This document shows positions 6,898 to 14,603 of a DNA stretch of 25,202 nucleotides, piece after piece. The notes under the pieces were generated by a model. The model searched no databases, was not told the origin of the DNA, and worked only from the letters and a program-made list of their open reading frames with translations. The position numbers and the translations under genes are program-made. Source of the DNA: Betaproteobacteria bacterium (GTDB lineage: Bacteria > Pseudomonadota > Gammaproteobacteria > Burkholderiales > SG8-41). The stretch's first letter is position 1. The number at the start of each line of letters is the position of its first letter. Location: NCBI GenBank assembly GCA_025363575.1, contig JANYDM010000110.1, forward strand, positions 1 through 25,202, in the 5' to 3' direction.

Positions 6898-8331
6898 TCA
6901 GGCTGCGAACAAATCGGTGAACATATTGACCGGCGTCGCCCCGAGCCGCTCATGATCGAGACACAACGTTTTGATCTTGCGCTGCTGTGCCGCATCAAAC
7001 CAGCGCGCTAGATTAATCTCGAATTTCTTTACGAGCAGCGGAATCCCTTCCCCACGGCGGCGTGGATGACCGACGGGAAACTCGACTTCGATGCGCGGGC
7101 TGCGCGTGCCGTCCTTATAGACAATTTCGATTGCATTCGGATTGGCGCCGACTGCCTTGTCTCGCAGCATCGCTGTGTATTCCGGATTCTCCTCGACCTG
7201 CATCAATGCCCGCAGGCGGTCAATGCGTGGATCCAGCGCGCACTCATCGCTGTAGTCATTGGCGGTCAGGCGACCGTGCAGCAACGCAATTGCCACCGCG
7301 TACTGAAGGCAATGATCGCGATCGGCCGCGTTGCGCAGGGGGCCGGTCTTGTTGATCTTGTTGAAAGTCTCGACGTGTACCTCGAGCTTGATAGCTGCGA
7401 TGTCATTCAGGCGCGCGAGCGCCTCCGGATGAAGCTGCAGCGCGCATTCGATCGCCGACTGCGCGTGTATGACGACCGGGCACAGAATCTTGAACAGCAC
7501 CCCTTCCATCACTGCCGTGCCGAACGCGCCGTGCGTATATTCGCGCCCGCCGAGAAAGAATTTATTGAAACCCCACTTCGGCTGGGTCAGCACCTGCGGA
7601 TAGCCGGGCTCGCCTTTGACAGCCATCATCGCGAGCCGCACAGCCTGGCTCGTCGAATCGGCCGACGCCCAGCCCTTGCGCGGCCCGGTATTGGAACCGA
7701 AACGGTGCACGCACAGGCTCACGTCGAAGAATGCGAGTGACGCAGCGGCAACAATTTGCCCGCGCGTGCCGCCAAGCATCTTCGCCACTACCGCAGCGCA
7801 CGCGACTTTGGGCAAAAACGAGTGGTCGATGCCGGTCCCGCTCAGGCGGATGTGCGCGCCGAGGCCGCCCTGCAGTTCGTGCGCCTTGATCATTGCGTCG
7901 AGCACTGCGCCTATCGTCAGCGCCGGCTTCCCCGCAGCAACGTTGACGCGGCTCAGATAATCCGCGACTGCGAGTATCGCGCCGATGTCATCGGACGGAT
8001 GCGAGGTCTGCTCCGCAATCCACGTGTCGCTGAAGTCGAGCCAGCGGATGAGCGTCGCAATATTGAATGCCGCCGTCACGGGATCGAGCACGAACTGCGT
8101 ACCGGGCACGCGCGCACCATGCACGACCGTGGTACCCGGCACCGCTGGTCCGAGCAGGTTCACGCAGTCGGCGTGATCCAACGCCTCGAGCGCGCAGCCC
8201 AGGCTGTCCAGCAGGCAATAGCGCGCCATCTCGCGCGCTGCATCGTTTTTGATTTCGTAACTCTCGACATAATCTGCGATGTCGAGCAATACCTTGTCGG
8301 TCGGTAGATTTTCGGCAGCCACGTCTAACAA
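6898..8331 (-). CDS. prpD: 2-methylcitrate dehydratase, MmgE/PrpD family (PrpD type, 477 aa)
   Basis: The protein resembles enterobacterial PrpD nearly end to end: CLLDSLGCALEAL (39-51), RVPGTQFVLDPV, IRWLDFSDTW (95-104), HPSDDIG, TGPLRNAADRDHCLQY, GHPRRRGEGIPLLVKKF and the closing PVN. PrpD converts 2-methylcitrate to 2-methyl-cis-aconitate in cytosolic propionate breakdown. Length (477) fits PrpD (about 483) rather than the shorter general MmgE class. No prpB, prpC or acnD lies in the window; instead it sits upstream of an amidohydrolase, a hydrolase and a GST, so it may dehydrate another hydroxy-tricarboxylate. The start is uncertain: TTG at 8331 (AAAGGA upstream) or GTG at 8322 (AGGGA 9 bases upstream). 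The symbol is by resemblance and the pathway is not established. Confidence 0.85.
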   Translation of the reverse strand: MLDVAAENLPTDKVLLDIADYVESYEIKNDAAREMARYCLLDSLGCALEALDHADCVNLLGPAVPGTTVVHGARVPGTQFVLDPVTAAFNIATLIRWLDFSDTWIAEQTSHPSDDIGAILAVADYLSRVNVAAGKPALTIGAVLDAMIKAHELQGGLGAHIRLSGTGIDHSFLPKVACAAVVAKMLGGTRGQIVAAASLAFFDVSLCVHRFGSNTGPRKGWASADSTSQAVRLAMMAVKGEPGYPQVLTQPKWGFNKFFLGGREYTHGAFGTAVMEGVLFKILCPVVIHAQSAIECALQLHPEALARLNDIAAIKLEVHVETFNKINKTGPLRNAADRDHCLQYAVAIALLHGRLTANDYSDECALDPRIDRLRALMQVEENPEYTAMLRDKAVGANPNAIEIVYKDGTRSPRIEVEFPVGHPRRRGEGIPLLVKKFEINLARWFDAAQQRKIKTLCLDHERLGATPVNMFTDLFAA

Positions 8332-8346
8332 TCCCTAGATCCTTTG

Positions 8347-8437
8347 AGCCGCAGATAAACGCAGATACACGCCATACATCGACAGCGCTTTAAAAAATGT
8401 GGCTCTAAATCTGCGTTCACCGTGTTTATCCGCGGCT
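8347..8437. repeat. Imperfect inverted repeat, AGCCGC(A/G)GATAAAC type, between TctC and PrpD genes
   Basis: AGCCGCAGATAAAC at 8347-8360 is the near-complement of GTTTATCCGCGGCT at 8424-8437 (one mismatch), and AACGCAGAT at 8358-8366 is complementary to ATCTGCGTT at 8409-8417. The element fills most of the 116-base gap between receptor and PrpD genes. It resembles short, AT-richer noncoding repeats seen in many environmental proteobacteria. Its function is unknown; transcript processing within the operon is one possibility. Confidence 0.55.
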
Positions 8438-8447
8438 AATAATTGCT

Positions 8448-9407
8448 TTAATCAATCTTGGCGCCCGACTCTTTGACCACCGGTGCCCAGCGCGCATATT
8501 CCGCGCGGATGGCCTTGTTGAAATATTCGGGCGACGAAGCAACGACTTCCGAACCATCGGTCGCGAGCAACGCTTTCACGTCCGGCGAATTGAGCGCCGC
8601 CGCAAAGTCCGCGTTGAGCTTCTTGATGATAGCTGCGGGCGTCCCGGTTGGTGCGAACACGCCATACCACGACAGTACTTCAAAGCCGGGCACGGTCTCC
8701 GCGACCGTCGGCACTTCGGGCACCAGCGCGAAGCGTTTCGTGCTGGTGACTGCGAGCGCGCGCAGCCGACCCGCGCGCACTTGCTGCAGCACCGGGGGAA
8801 TACTTGAGAAGCGCATCTGCACCTGGCCGGCCAGGAGTTCGGTGGTGGCCGGCCCCGAACCTTTGTAGGGGATGTGCACCATGTTGATGTGCGCCATCCG
8901 GCAGAAGAGCAGCCCCGCGAGGTGCGTCGACGCGCCGTTGCCCGACGAAGCGAAGTTCAGCTCGCCCGGTTTCGCTTTGGCGAGTGCAATGAATTGGGCG
9001 ACATTGGTTGCCGGCACTTTGGGATTCACGACCATCAGGTAAGGCGACGATGCGGCCATCGTGACCGGCGCGAAATCCCGGATCGGATCGTACGGCAGCT
9101 GCTTATTGAGGTGCGGCAGGATCGTGATGCCGGCATTGGTATGCGCGAGCAGCGTATAGCCGTCCGGCGCCGCGTGCGCCACCGATTCGCTGCCAATAGT
9201 GCCGGTCGCACCGCCGCGATTGTCGACGACCACCGGCTGCCCCAGCCGCTCGGATAATCTTCCGCTTACCGCGCGAATCACGATGTCGGTGCCGCCGCCG
9301 GGCGGGTACGGGATCACGATGCGGATCGGCTTATACGGATAAGCCTGCGCGTGGACGACACCGCTACAAGCGAGCAGCCATGGCAACACCAGAAACCCGT
9401 GTTTCAT
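8448..9407 (-). CDS. Bug/TctC-family periplasmic solute-binding protein (319 aa)
   Basis: A canonical Bug receptor: signal peptide MKHGFLVLPWLLACSGVVHAQ, then YPYKPIRIVIPYPPGGGTD with the standard ligand loop, VVDNRGGATGTIG, APDGYTLLAHT, MVHIPYKGSGPATTELLAGQ, and tail YARWAPVVKESGAKID. An AAGG lies about 11 bases before the ATG. It is upstream of and on the same strand as the PrpD, amidohydrolase, hydrolase and GST genes. Only the repeat-bearing 116-base gap separates it from PrpD, so it probably heads that operon and binds its starting substrate, likely a di- or tricarboxylate. It is divergent from the second MmgE/PrpD gene at 9557, with 149 bases between them that must hold both promoters. 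Confidence 0.94.
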   Translation of the reverse strand: MKHGFLVLPWLLACSGVVHAQAYPYKPIRIVIPYPPGGGTDIVIRAVSGRLSERLGQPVVVDNRGGATGTIGSESVAHAAPDGYTLLAHTNAGITILPHLNKQLPYDPIRDFAPVTMAASSPYLMVVNPKVPATNVAQFIALAKAKPGELNFASSGNGASTHLAGLLFCRMAHINMVHIPYKGSGPATTELLAGQVQMRFSSIPPVLQQVRAGRLRALAVTSTKRFALVPEVPTVAETVPGFEVLSWYGVFAPTGTPAAIIKKLNADFAAALNSPDVKALLATDGSEVVASSPEYFNKAIRAEYARWAPVVKESGAKID

Positions 9408-9556
9408 TTATGCGGAACCTTGAATGGCGGAATGGGGAACGGCGTGGAGCGCGGATAGTGCGTTCTTATAGCCCGCAATTTTACGCAATATTCGCGTCCG
9501 CGTATCACAGCGGCCACGCGGTATCATAGCCGTCGCGAAAAACAGCAGGAGAGCCC

Positions 9557-10942
9557 ATGGGCGCCACAGCGACCATCGCAAAATTTATCGGCGGCACCAC
9601 GACGCGCGACTTCTCACCCGATGCGGTCGAGAAGGCCAAAAAAGCGATCGCCGACACGTTCGCCGCGATCATCGCGGGCGCCGGCTCCGAGGTCGCGGAG
9701 CCCTTGCGCAAATATCTCGCCGCCTCGCATGCGCCCGGCACAGTGCCGATCCTCGGCACCAGGATGACCGCCGCGCCGGAAACCGCCGCGCTGATCAACG
9801 GCACTTACGGCCACGCGCTCGACTACGACGACGTGCTGTCGCTCATGCCCGCGCATCCGAGCGCCGTGATCGTCGCGGCGCTGCTGGCGAGCCTCAATGA
9901 CAAACGTGTGAGCGGCGCGGCGTTCATCGAAGCGTATATCGTCGGCGTCGAGGTCGGCGGCAATATCGGGCGCGGCATGACTAACGGCCACTACCAGCGC
10001 GGCTTTCACGCGACCGGCACGCTCGCGATGTTTTCGGGCCTTGCCGCGCTCGCGAAACTGCACGGCCTCGACAGCGCCGCGACACAGCAGGCATTCGGCA
10101 TTGCGTCCTCGATGGCGAGCGGACTCAGGCGCAATTTCGGCACGATGACCAAGCCGCTGCATACCGGCATCGCGGCGCGCAGCGCGTTGACCGCCTACAA
10201 CCTTGCGGCATGCGGCTTCACCGCGGCGCCCGACGTGCTCGAAGCGAAGGCGGGATTCTTCTCGTCATACGGCGTAACCGAGTCCGACCCTGCGGTCGCC
10301 GTCAAGGCCCTGGGCAGGCCTCTTATCGTCGCCGATCCCGGTCTCGCACTTAAAAAATTCCCGTGCTGCTACGCGTCGCATCGCGCGATAGACGGCTTGC
10401 TCACCCTGCGCGCGAAACTGGCGGCCGACGCTTCGTCGATAGAGAAAATAATCTGCCGCATGCCGCCCGGCGGCATGCATGTGCTCACCTATCCGCGGCC
10501 AACTACCGGGCTCGAAGGAAAGTTCAGCCTGCACTACCCGCTGGCGGCGGCCGCCCTCGACGGCAAATGCACGCTATGGACGTTCACCGACGAGGCCGTG
10601 CGGCGCAAGGAAATTACTACGCTGTACGAACGCATGGACGCCGCAGAGAATCCAGCATGCCGCGGCGACGACCCGCTGTTCGAGACCCGCAGCTCGGGCA
10701 GCAAAGGTTTCGTCGAAGTCGAGCTCCATTTGCGCAACGGCAAATCGGACAGGATACGCATCGACCGACCGCCAGGTGCGCCTGAGCGCGCGCTGTCGTG
10801 GGACGATTTGCGCGAGAAATTCACGGACTGCGCGCGGCATTCGGGCAGCGTCGCCGAGAAAGCGGCACTCACCGCATTCGATACGATCAGACAGCTGGAA
10901 AAAGTCGACGACATCACCACAGTGACCGACAGTCTGCGCTGA
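9557..10942 (+). CDS. MmgE/PrpD family protein, second subfamily (461 aa)
   Basis: A cytosolic member of the MmgE/PrpD superfamily, shorter and clearly different from the PrpD at 6898. The characteristic NGTYGHALDYDD (residues 81-92) followed by AHPS (99-102) and KPLHTGIAAR marks the group that includes aconitate decarboxylase-like and iminodisuccinate epimerase-like enzymes. These act on small branched carboxylates by proton abstraction, dehydration or decarboxylation. The helical domain is about residues 1-260 plus the C-terminus; the alpha/beta lid follows from LKKFPCCYASHRAIDG. AGGAGA lies 4 bases before the ATG. It is alone on the plus strand, divergent from the receptor gene. Family is firm; the reaction is open. 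Confidence 0.88.
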   Translation: MGATATIAKFIGGTTTRDFSPDAVEKAKKAIADTFAAIIAGAGSEVAEPLRKYLAASHAPGTVPILGTRMTAAPETAALINGTYGHALDYDDVLSLMPAHPSAVIVAALLASLNDKRVSGAAFIEAYIVGVEVGGNIGRGMTNGHYQRGFHATGTLAMFSGLAALAKLHGLDSAATQQAFGIASSMASGLRRNFGTMTKPLHTGIAARSALTAYNLAACGFTAAPDVLEAKAGFFSSYGVTESDPAVAVKALGRPLIVADPGLALKKFPCCYASHRAIDGLLTLRAKLAADASSIEKIICRMPPGGMHVLTYPRPTTGLEGKFSLHYPLAAAALDGKCTLWTFTDEAVRRKEITTLYERMDAAENPACRGDDPLFETRSSGSKGFVEVELHLRNGKSDRIRIDRPPGAPERALSWDDLREKFTDCARHSGSVAEKAALTAFDTIRQLEKVDDITTVTDSLR

Positions 10943-10959
10943 GTAGTGCTGCCGTCCGT

Positions 10960-11901
10960 TCAGCGCGGCAGCGAAAACCGCGCAACGAAGCGCCAGATTT
11001 CAGTGTTGGCGTCTACCACCTGGGTCGCCGGTCCGAGCATGGACGCCAGCCTGGGAACTGCGCCCGGCCAGCCGTGGCCGGCTCCCGTTAATTTCCATAG
11101 CGCGACTTCTGCTCCGTCGCGGCAGTTGCCGTACACCAGCCTTCGCGCCGTATGGCCGCTGGCTTCGCGCGATTCCTGTTCGACCGGGTTACCGGCGCAA
11201 CCGTCGCGCTTCGCCCATGCAGCGAGCGTCGCTTCTACCGCGGGATGCAACACCCGGCTGCCGGTAAACGGAAACGGCGGGCCGAGCCCACCGAAGTAAA
11301 GCGCGCGCGGGTCGTCCACACTATGAATTTGCAGCACGGGCACCGCGCGTCCGCCGCGGGTCGATGGCACGTGCGCGCCGGCGACCGAAACTATCGCGGC
11401 AATGCGGTCCGCCAATTCCTCGCCGAGCCGGTGGGCCATCATGCCGCCGTTGGAATGGCCCGCGGCGTAAATACGGCGTGCGTCAATGGCCGTGCGCCGC
11501 CCGAGGTCGTCGATGACGGCGGTAATGAATCCGACATCGTCGATCGAATTTTTCTGAGCGTATCCGCAGCATTTGCCGGCGTTCCATGTGAGTAACCGGT
11601 CGGACAAAAGCCCGCTGCCGTTGGGATAAACTGCGATATAGCCGTCGCGATCGGCCGCGGCGTCCATGCCGGAACTCTGCCGGTGCTGCTGCGCATTGCC
11701 GCCTCCGCCATGCAGGCTCAGCACAACGGGCCACGCTGCAGCGGACGTTTGCGGCGGCAGATGCACCAGATAGCTGCGGGTCCGGCCGCCGGACGGCAAT
11801 TCGAAACGGTAATCGCCGGGTGCGAGTGACGCGCCCGCGGCCGGCCACGACGCGCCGGCAATCAAAAATAAGAGCGTCAGGCGCGCGGCCAGTGATGTCA
11901 T
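10960..11901 (-). CDS. Secreted PHB-depolymerase-like (LpqC-type) esterase (313 aa)
   Basis: An exported alpha/beta hydrolase of the extracellular polyhydroxybutyrate-depolymerase/feruloyl-esterase-like group. The signal peptide is MTSLAARLTLLFLIAGASWPAAGA. Motifs: oxyanion LHGGGGN (63-69), Cys-Cys in WNAGKCCGY (111-112) typical of the group, nucleophile AGHSNGGM (Ser150), acid Asp196 or Asp197 (HSVDDP), base His276 (GAGHGWPG). It lacks a separate substrate-binding domain and a Thr-rich linker, so short soluble esters or oligomers are more likely than polymer. I chose the ATG at 11901; an in-frame TTG at 11913 adds four residues. Neither has a strong ribosome site. It follows the cytochrome gene on the same strand, 39 bases downstream. 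Confidence 0.85.
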   Translation of the reverse strand: MTSLAARLTLLFLIAGASWPAAGASLAPGDYRFELPSGGRTRSYLVHLPPQTSAAAWPVVLSLHGGGGNAQQHRQSSGMDAAADRDGYIAVYPNGSGLLSDRLLTWNAGKCCGYAQKNSIDDVGFITAVIDDLGRRTAIDARRIYAAGHSNGGMMAHRLGEELADRIAAIVSVAGAHVPSTRGGRAVPVLQIHSVDDPRALYFGGLGPPFPFTGSRVLHPAVEATLAAWAKRDGCAGNPVEQESREASGHTARRLVYGNCRDGAEVALWKLTGAGHGWPGAVPRLASMLGPATQVVDANTEIWRFVARFSLPR

Positions 11902-11940
11902 CTGGCTACACAATCAATCGCTGCTTGCGCCGCCGTCCAG

Positions 11941-12495
11941 TCAGTCCGCGCCCGGTTTCATGTCTATCATGCGCGCCGACGGCGCCTCCGGAATGCGTGG
12001 ACGCAGGTAGGGTTTCTCCGCGAGTTTGTGGCAGGCGTGGCATTCCGTCATGGCCTGCCGGTACGCGGGCTCGAAAGCTTTCAGATCTTTCTGGTCGATG
12101 GCAGCCTTGAGCTGCGCGAGCGAAGAGTTTTCCATTCCCTGCAGCAGCGGCTGCAAATCGAACGGCTGGCCGGTGGAAAGCTTGCGCACCGGACGTATGC
12201 GCACCGCCCAATTGAGGTTCGATTTCGTTTCATTCAGATAGAACGCCGCCAGCGGCCAGTTCGCGTTTTGCGCGGCGAACCACAGGCCCGAAAAATGATA
12301 GTCGACGTCTATCATCACGTGCGATTGCCCCGGCACGATGCGCTTCAATGCGTCGATCTCCGACAGCAGCGCGGCGACGTCGGCCTGCGTCGCCGCCTTT
12401 TTGCCTTGCGCATGCGCATCGCCAGTCAATGCAAGCAGCAAGGCGCCAGCGCCGAGAATGACGACACCCGATGCGACATTCGGGTTGTTTTTCAT
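11941..12495 (-). CDS. Small exported c-type cytochrome-like protein with one C-terminal heme motif (184 aa)
   Basis: A probable periplasmic monoheme protein. A hydrophobic export segment (VASGVVILGAGALLLALTG) ends in AHA-Q near residue 30. Four mostly helical stretches follow, including HFSGLWFAAQNANWPLAAFYLNE, and a single heme-attachment motif CHACH (Cys152, Cys155, His156) near the end. A heme motif at the end of a four-helix bundle recalls cytochrome c-prime and related helical cytochromes. The protein ends in a proline-rich tail. AGGGGA lies about 7 bases before the ATG. The gene is divergent from the crystallin-domain gene and precedes the esterase on the same strand. The redox partner is unknown. 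The family is common as hypothetical protein in proteobacteria by my recollection. Confidence 0.75.
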   Translation of the reverse strand: MKNNPNVASGVVILGAGALLLALTGDAHAQGKKAATQADVAALLSEIDALKRIVPGQSHVMIDVDYHFSGLWFAAQNANWPLAAFYLNETKSNLNWAVRIRPVRKLSTGQPFDLQPLLQGMENSSLAQLKAAIDQKDLKAFEPAYRQAMTECHACHKLAEKPYLRPRIPEAPSARMIDMKPGAD

Positions 12496-12665
12496 CGCAG
12501 TTCCCCTTTCTTGAAATTACCTGGTGCGCCGCCTGGCGCAATGTCGTATCAACGCTTTTATCTTTCGCGCGTTAGAACAGATTACACCACCGCGCGGCCC
12601 TTATGTCGCTGGCGGCTGCGCGAACGCGCATTACGGGTGCAAAACGATTTTAAAAGGAGAAGGCA

Positions 12666-13466
12666 ATGAACCATAAAGTTAAATTCGCGCTCGGCGCCGC
12701 CGCTCTGCTGCTCGCCGCGCAGGCGATGGCGCAGATTACCTTCTATGAAGGCGAACATTTCCGCGGCCGCGCGTTCACCACCGACCGCGAGGTCCGCAAT
12801 TTCGAACGTTTCGGCTTTAACGACCGCGCATCGTCGGTGATCGTGGAGCGGGGCCGCTGGGAAGTCTGTGAAGACGCCCGCTTCGGCGGCCAGTGCGCCG
12901 TCCTGCGCAGTGGCAGCTATGACTCGCTGCGCGGCATGGGCATGAACAACCGCATTTCGTCGGCGCGTCAGATCAACGGTCGCGGGCAGGTCCGCAACGA
13001 AGCGCCCGAACCGATCCTAGCCGCGCCGTACGAATACCGGCGCCGTCCGAGCGAGCGCATCTTCGAAGCCCCGGTCTCCTCCGTGCGCGCCGTCGCCGGG
13101 GCGCCGGAACAGCGCTGCTGGATGGAGCAACAGCAGGTCAATGAGCCGCGCCGCGACCTGAACGTGCCCGGCGCAGTAGTCGGTGGAGTGCTGGGCGGCG
13201 TGCTGGGCCATCAGATTGGCAGCGGCAGCGGACAGACCGTCATGACCATCGGCGGCGCGGTCGCCGGCAGCGCCATAGGCGCCAACGTAGGCCGCGGCGG
13301 TGGTACGACCACTCGCGAGGTGCAGCGTTGTGAAACCGCGCAGTCCGGCAAGATCGAATACTACGACGTGGGCTACAATTTCCGCGGCGTCGATCACCGC
13401 CTGCAAATGAGCGCGCCGCCGGGCCGGACGATTGCGGTCAATGACCGCGGCGAACCAAGGCAGTAA
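12666..13466 (+). CDS. Beta/gamma-crystallin domain plus glycine-zipper envelope protein (266 aa)
   Basis: An exported protein with two recognisable modules. After the signal peptide (MNHKVKFALGAAALLLAAQAMA-Q) comes a two-Greek-key beta/gamma-crystallin domain, residues 24-101, each half carrying the Ca2+-binding clamp pattern: NDRASS (52-57) and NNRISS (94-99). A charged linker follows, then a glycine-zipper segment (about 168-209, repeated GGVLGG and GGAVAG steps) of the kind in outer-membrane 17-kDa-antigen-like proteins, and a C-terminal strand region ending MSAPPGRTI. Four Cys outside the signal (68, 77, 151, 222) could form disulfides. AAAAGGAGAAGG precedes the ATG. It is a single-gene unit closed by the terminator at 13485. 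A Ca2+-dependent envelope-stabilising role is inference. Confidence 0.87.
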   Translation: MNHKVKFALGAAALLLAAQAMAQITFYEGEHFRGRAFTTDREVRNFERFGFNDRASSVIVERGRWEVCEDARFGGQCAVLRSGSYDSLRGMGMNNRISSARQINGRGQVRNEAPEPILAAPYEYRRRPSERIFEAPVSSVRAVAGAPEQRCWMEQQQVNEPRRDLNVPGAVVGGVLGGVLGHQIGSGSGQTVMTIGGAVAGSAIGANVGRGGGTTTREVQRCETAQSGKIEYYDVGYNFRGVDHRLQMSAPPGRTIAVNDRGEPRQ

Positions 13467-13484
13467 GACACCCGCGCAAATCAG

Positions 13485-13508
13485 ACGGCCCTGCGGGGCC
13501 GTTTTTTT
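13485..13508 (+). terminator. Rho-independent terminator after the crystallin-domain gene
   Basis: Perfect 7-base-pair stem ACGGCCC/GGGCCGT with a TGCG loop, followed by seven T residues, 18 bases after the stop codon. It separates the crystallin gene from the TctC-FAH pair. Confidence 0.9.
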
Positions 13509-13626
13509 CGTTCAGCGGCTGGCGAACCGCAGCGGCGCGGCGGTTTCGCGCGCAGCCGCATCATCTCGAAGTAAAATGCGCGTTCTTGAATCCAGCAACA
13601 AACAAGCGCAGCACGGGGAGGAAGTT

Positions 13627-14595
13627 ATGAAAATCACGCCGGCAATCGGTGCGCTATTTTGCGCGGGCGTGTTGCAGACCGCATCAGCGCAGACCTATCC
13701 CGACCGCCCGATACGGCTCATCGTGCCCTACCCGCCCGGCTCCAGCACTAACGACATTCTTGGCCGCGCGCTCGCGCTGCGCCTGTCGGTCGCGCTCGGA
13801 CAGCAGGTCGTCGTCGATAATCGTTCCGGCGCGAGCGGCAACATGGGCTCGGAGATGGCGGCGAAGGCGCCTCCTGACGGCTACACCCTGCTGATCGGCG
13901 TCGCCGGCCCGCTTGCGGTCGGTCCGGCCGTCTACAAGAACCTCGGCTACGACCCGATCAAAGACCTGGCGCCGATCGCGATGTACGCGTCGGTGCCTTA
14001 TATCCTCGTGGTCAATCCGGCGGTGCCGGCCAACAACGTCAAAGAGCTTATCGCGCTCGCGAAGTCCAAGCCCGGACAATTGAATTTCGCATCCAGCGGC
14101 AGCGGCGGCTCGCCGCATCTGTGCGGGGAATTGTTCAAGTCCATGGCGGGCATAGACATCGTGCACATCCCGTATAAAGGTGCGGGCATCGCGATGATCG
14201 ATGTACTCGGGGGCCAGGTCCCGATGATCTGCACCGGCGCGACGGCGCTCGCCGCACATATCAAGGCGGGACGTCTGCGTCCGATCGGCGTCGCATCGCT
14301 CAAACGCTCGGCGCAATTCCCGGATCTGCCCACCATCGCCGAACAGGGCCTGCCCGGCTTCGAAGTCAACTCGTGGACCGGCTTGATGGCGCCCGCGAAG
14401 ACGCCAGAGCCTGTCATCCGCAAACTCTACGATACGGTGGCGAAAATCGTCGCGACTGAGGACTTCAAGAATTTTCTCGCGAGCGTCGGCGCGGAAACCG
14501 CGCTCATGAACCCGCAGGACTTCGGCGCCTATCTGAAAGTCGATACCGCGCGCTGGGCCAAGGTGGTAAAGCAGGCAAACTTGAAAGTCGATTAG
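13627..14595 (+). CDS. Bug/TctC-family periplasmic solute-binding protein (322 aa)
   Basis: The start at 13627 is set by GGGGAGG 6 bases upstream and by the signal peptide MKITPAIGALFCAGVLQTASAQ; the open frame extends upstream only into the previous gene. The family opening YPDRPIRLIVPYPPG is followed by SSTND instead of GGTD, a one-residue-longer ligand loop unlike the other receptors here. Other hallmarks: VVVDNRSGASGNMG, PPDGYTLLIG, IVHIPYKGAG and the tail ARWAKVVKQANLKVD. An extra Cys lies in HLCGELF and another in PMICTG, a possible disulfide pair. The FAH gene begins 8 bases after its stop, so the two are surely one transcript and probably receptor and enzyme of one pathway. Confidence 0.94.
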   Translation: MKITPAIGALFCAGVLQTASAQTYPDRPIRLIVPYPPGSSTNDILGRALALRLSVALGQQVVVDNRSGASGNMGSEMAAKAPPDGYTLLIGVAGPLAVGPAVYKNLGYDPIKDLAPIAMYASVPYILVVNPAVPANNVKELIALAKSKPGQLNFASSGSGGSPHLCGELFKSMAGIDIVHIPYKGAGIAMIDVLGGQVPMICTGATALAAHIKAGRLRPIGVASLKRSAQFPDLPTIAEQGLPGFEVNSWTGLMAPAKTPEPVIRKLYDTVAKIVATEDFKNFLASVGAETALMNPQDFGAYLKVDTARWAKVVKQANLKVD

Positions 14596-14603
14596 GAGCG
14601 CCG

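Noticed and set aside
6125..6955. Plus-strand open frame of 276 codons opposite the amidohydrolase
   Set aside because: Shadow of the conserved TIM-barrel coding sequence; no start signals or motifs.
12028..12669. Plus-strand open frame antisense to the cytochrome gene
   Set aside because: No motif and very Arg-rich; the cytochrome frame has signal peptide, CxxCH and ribosome site.
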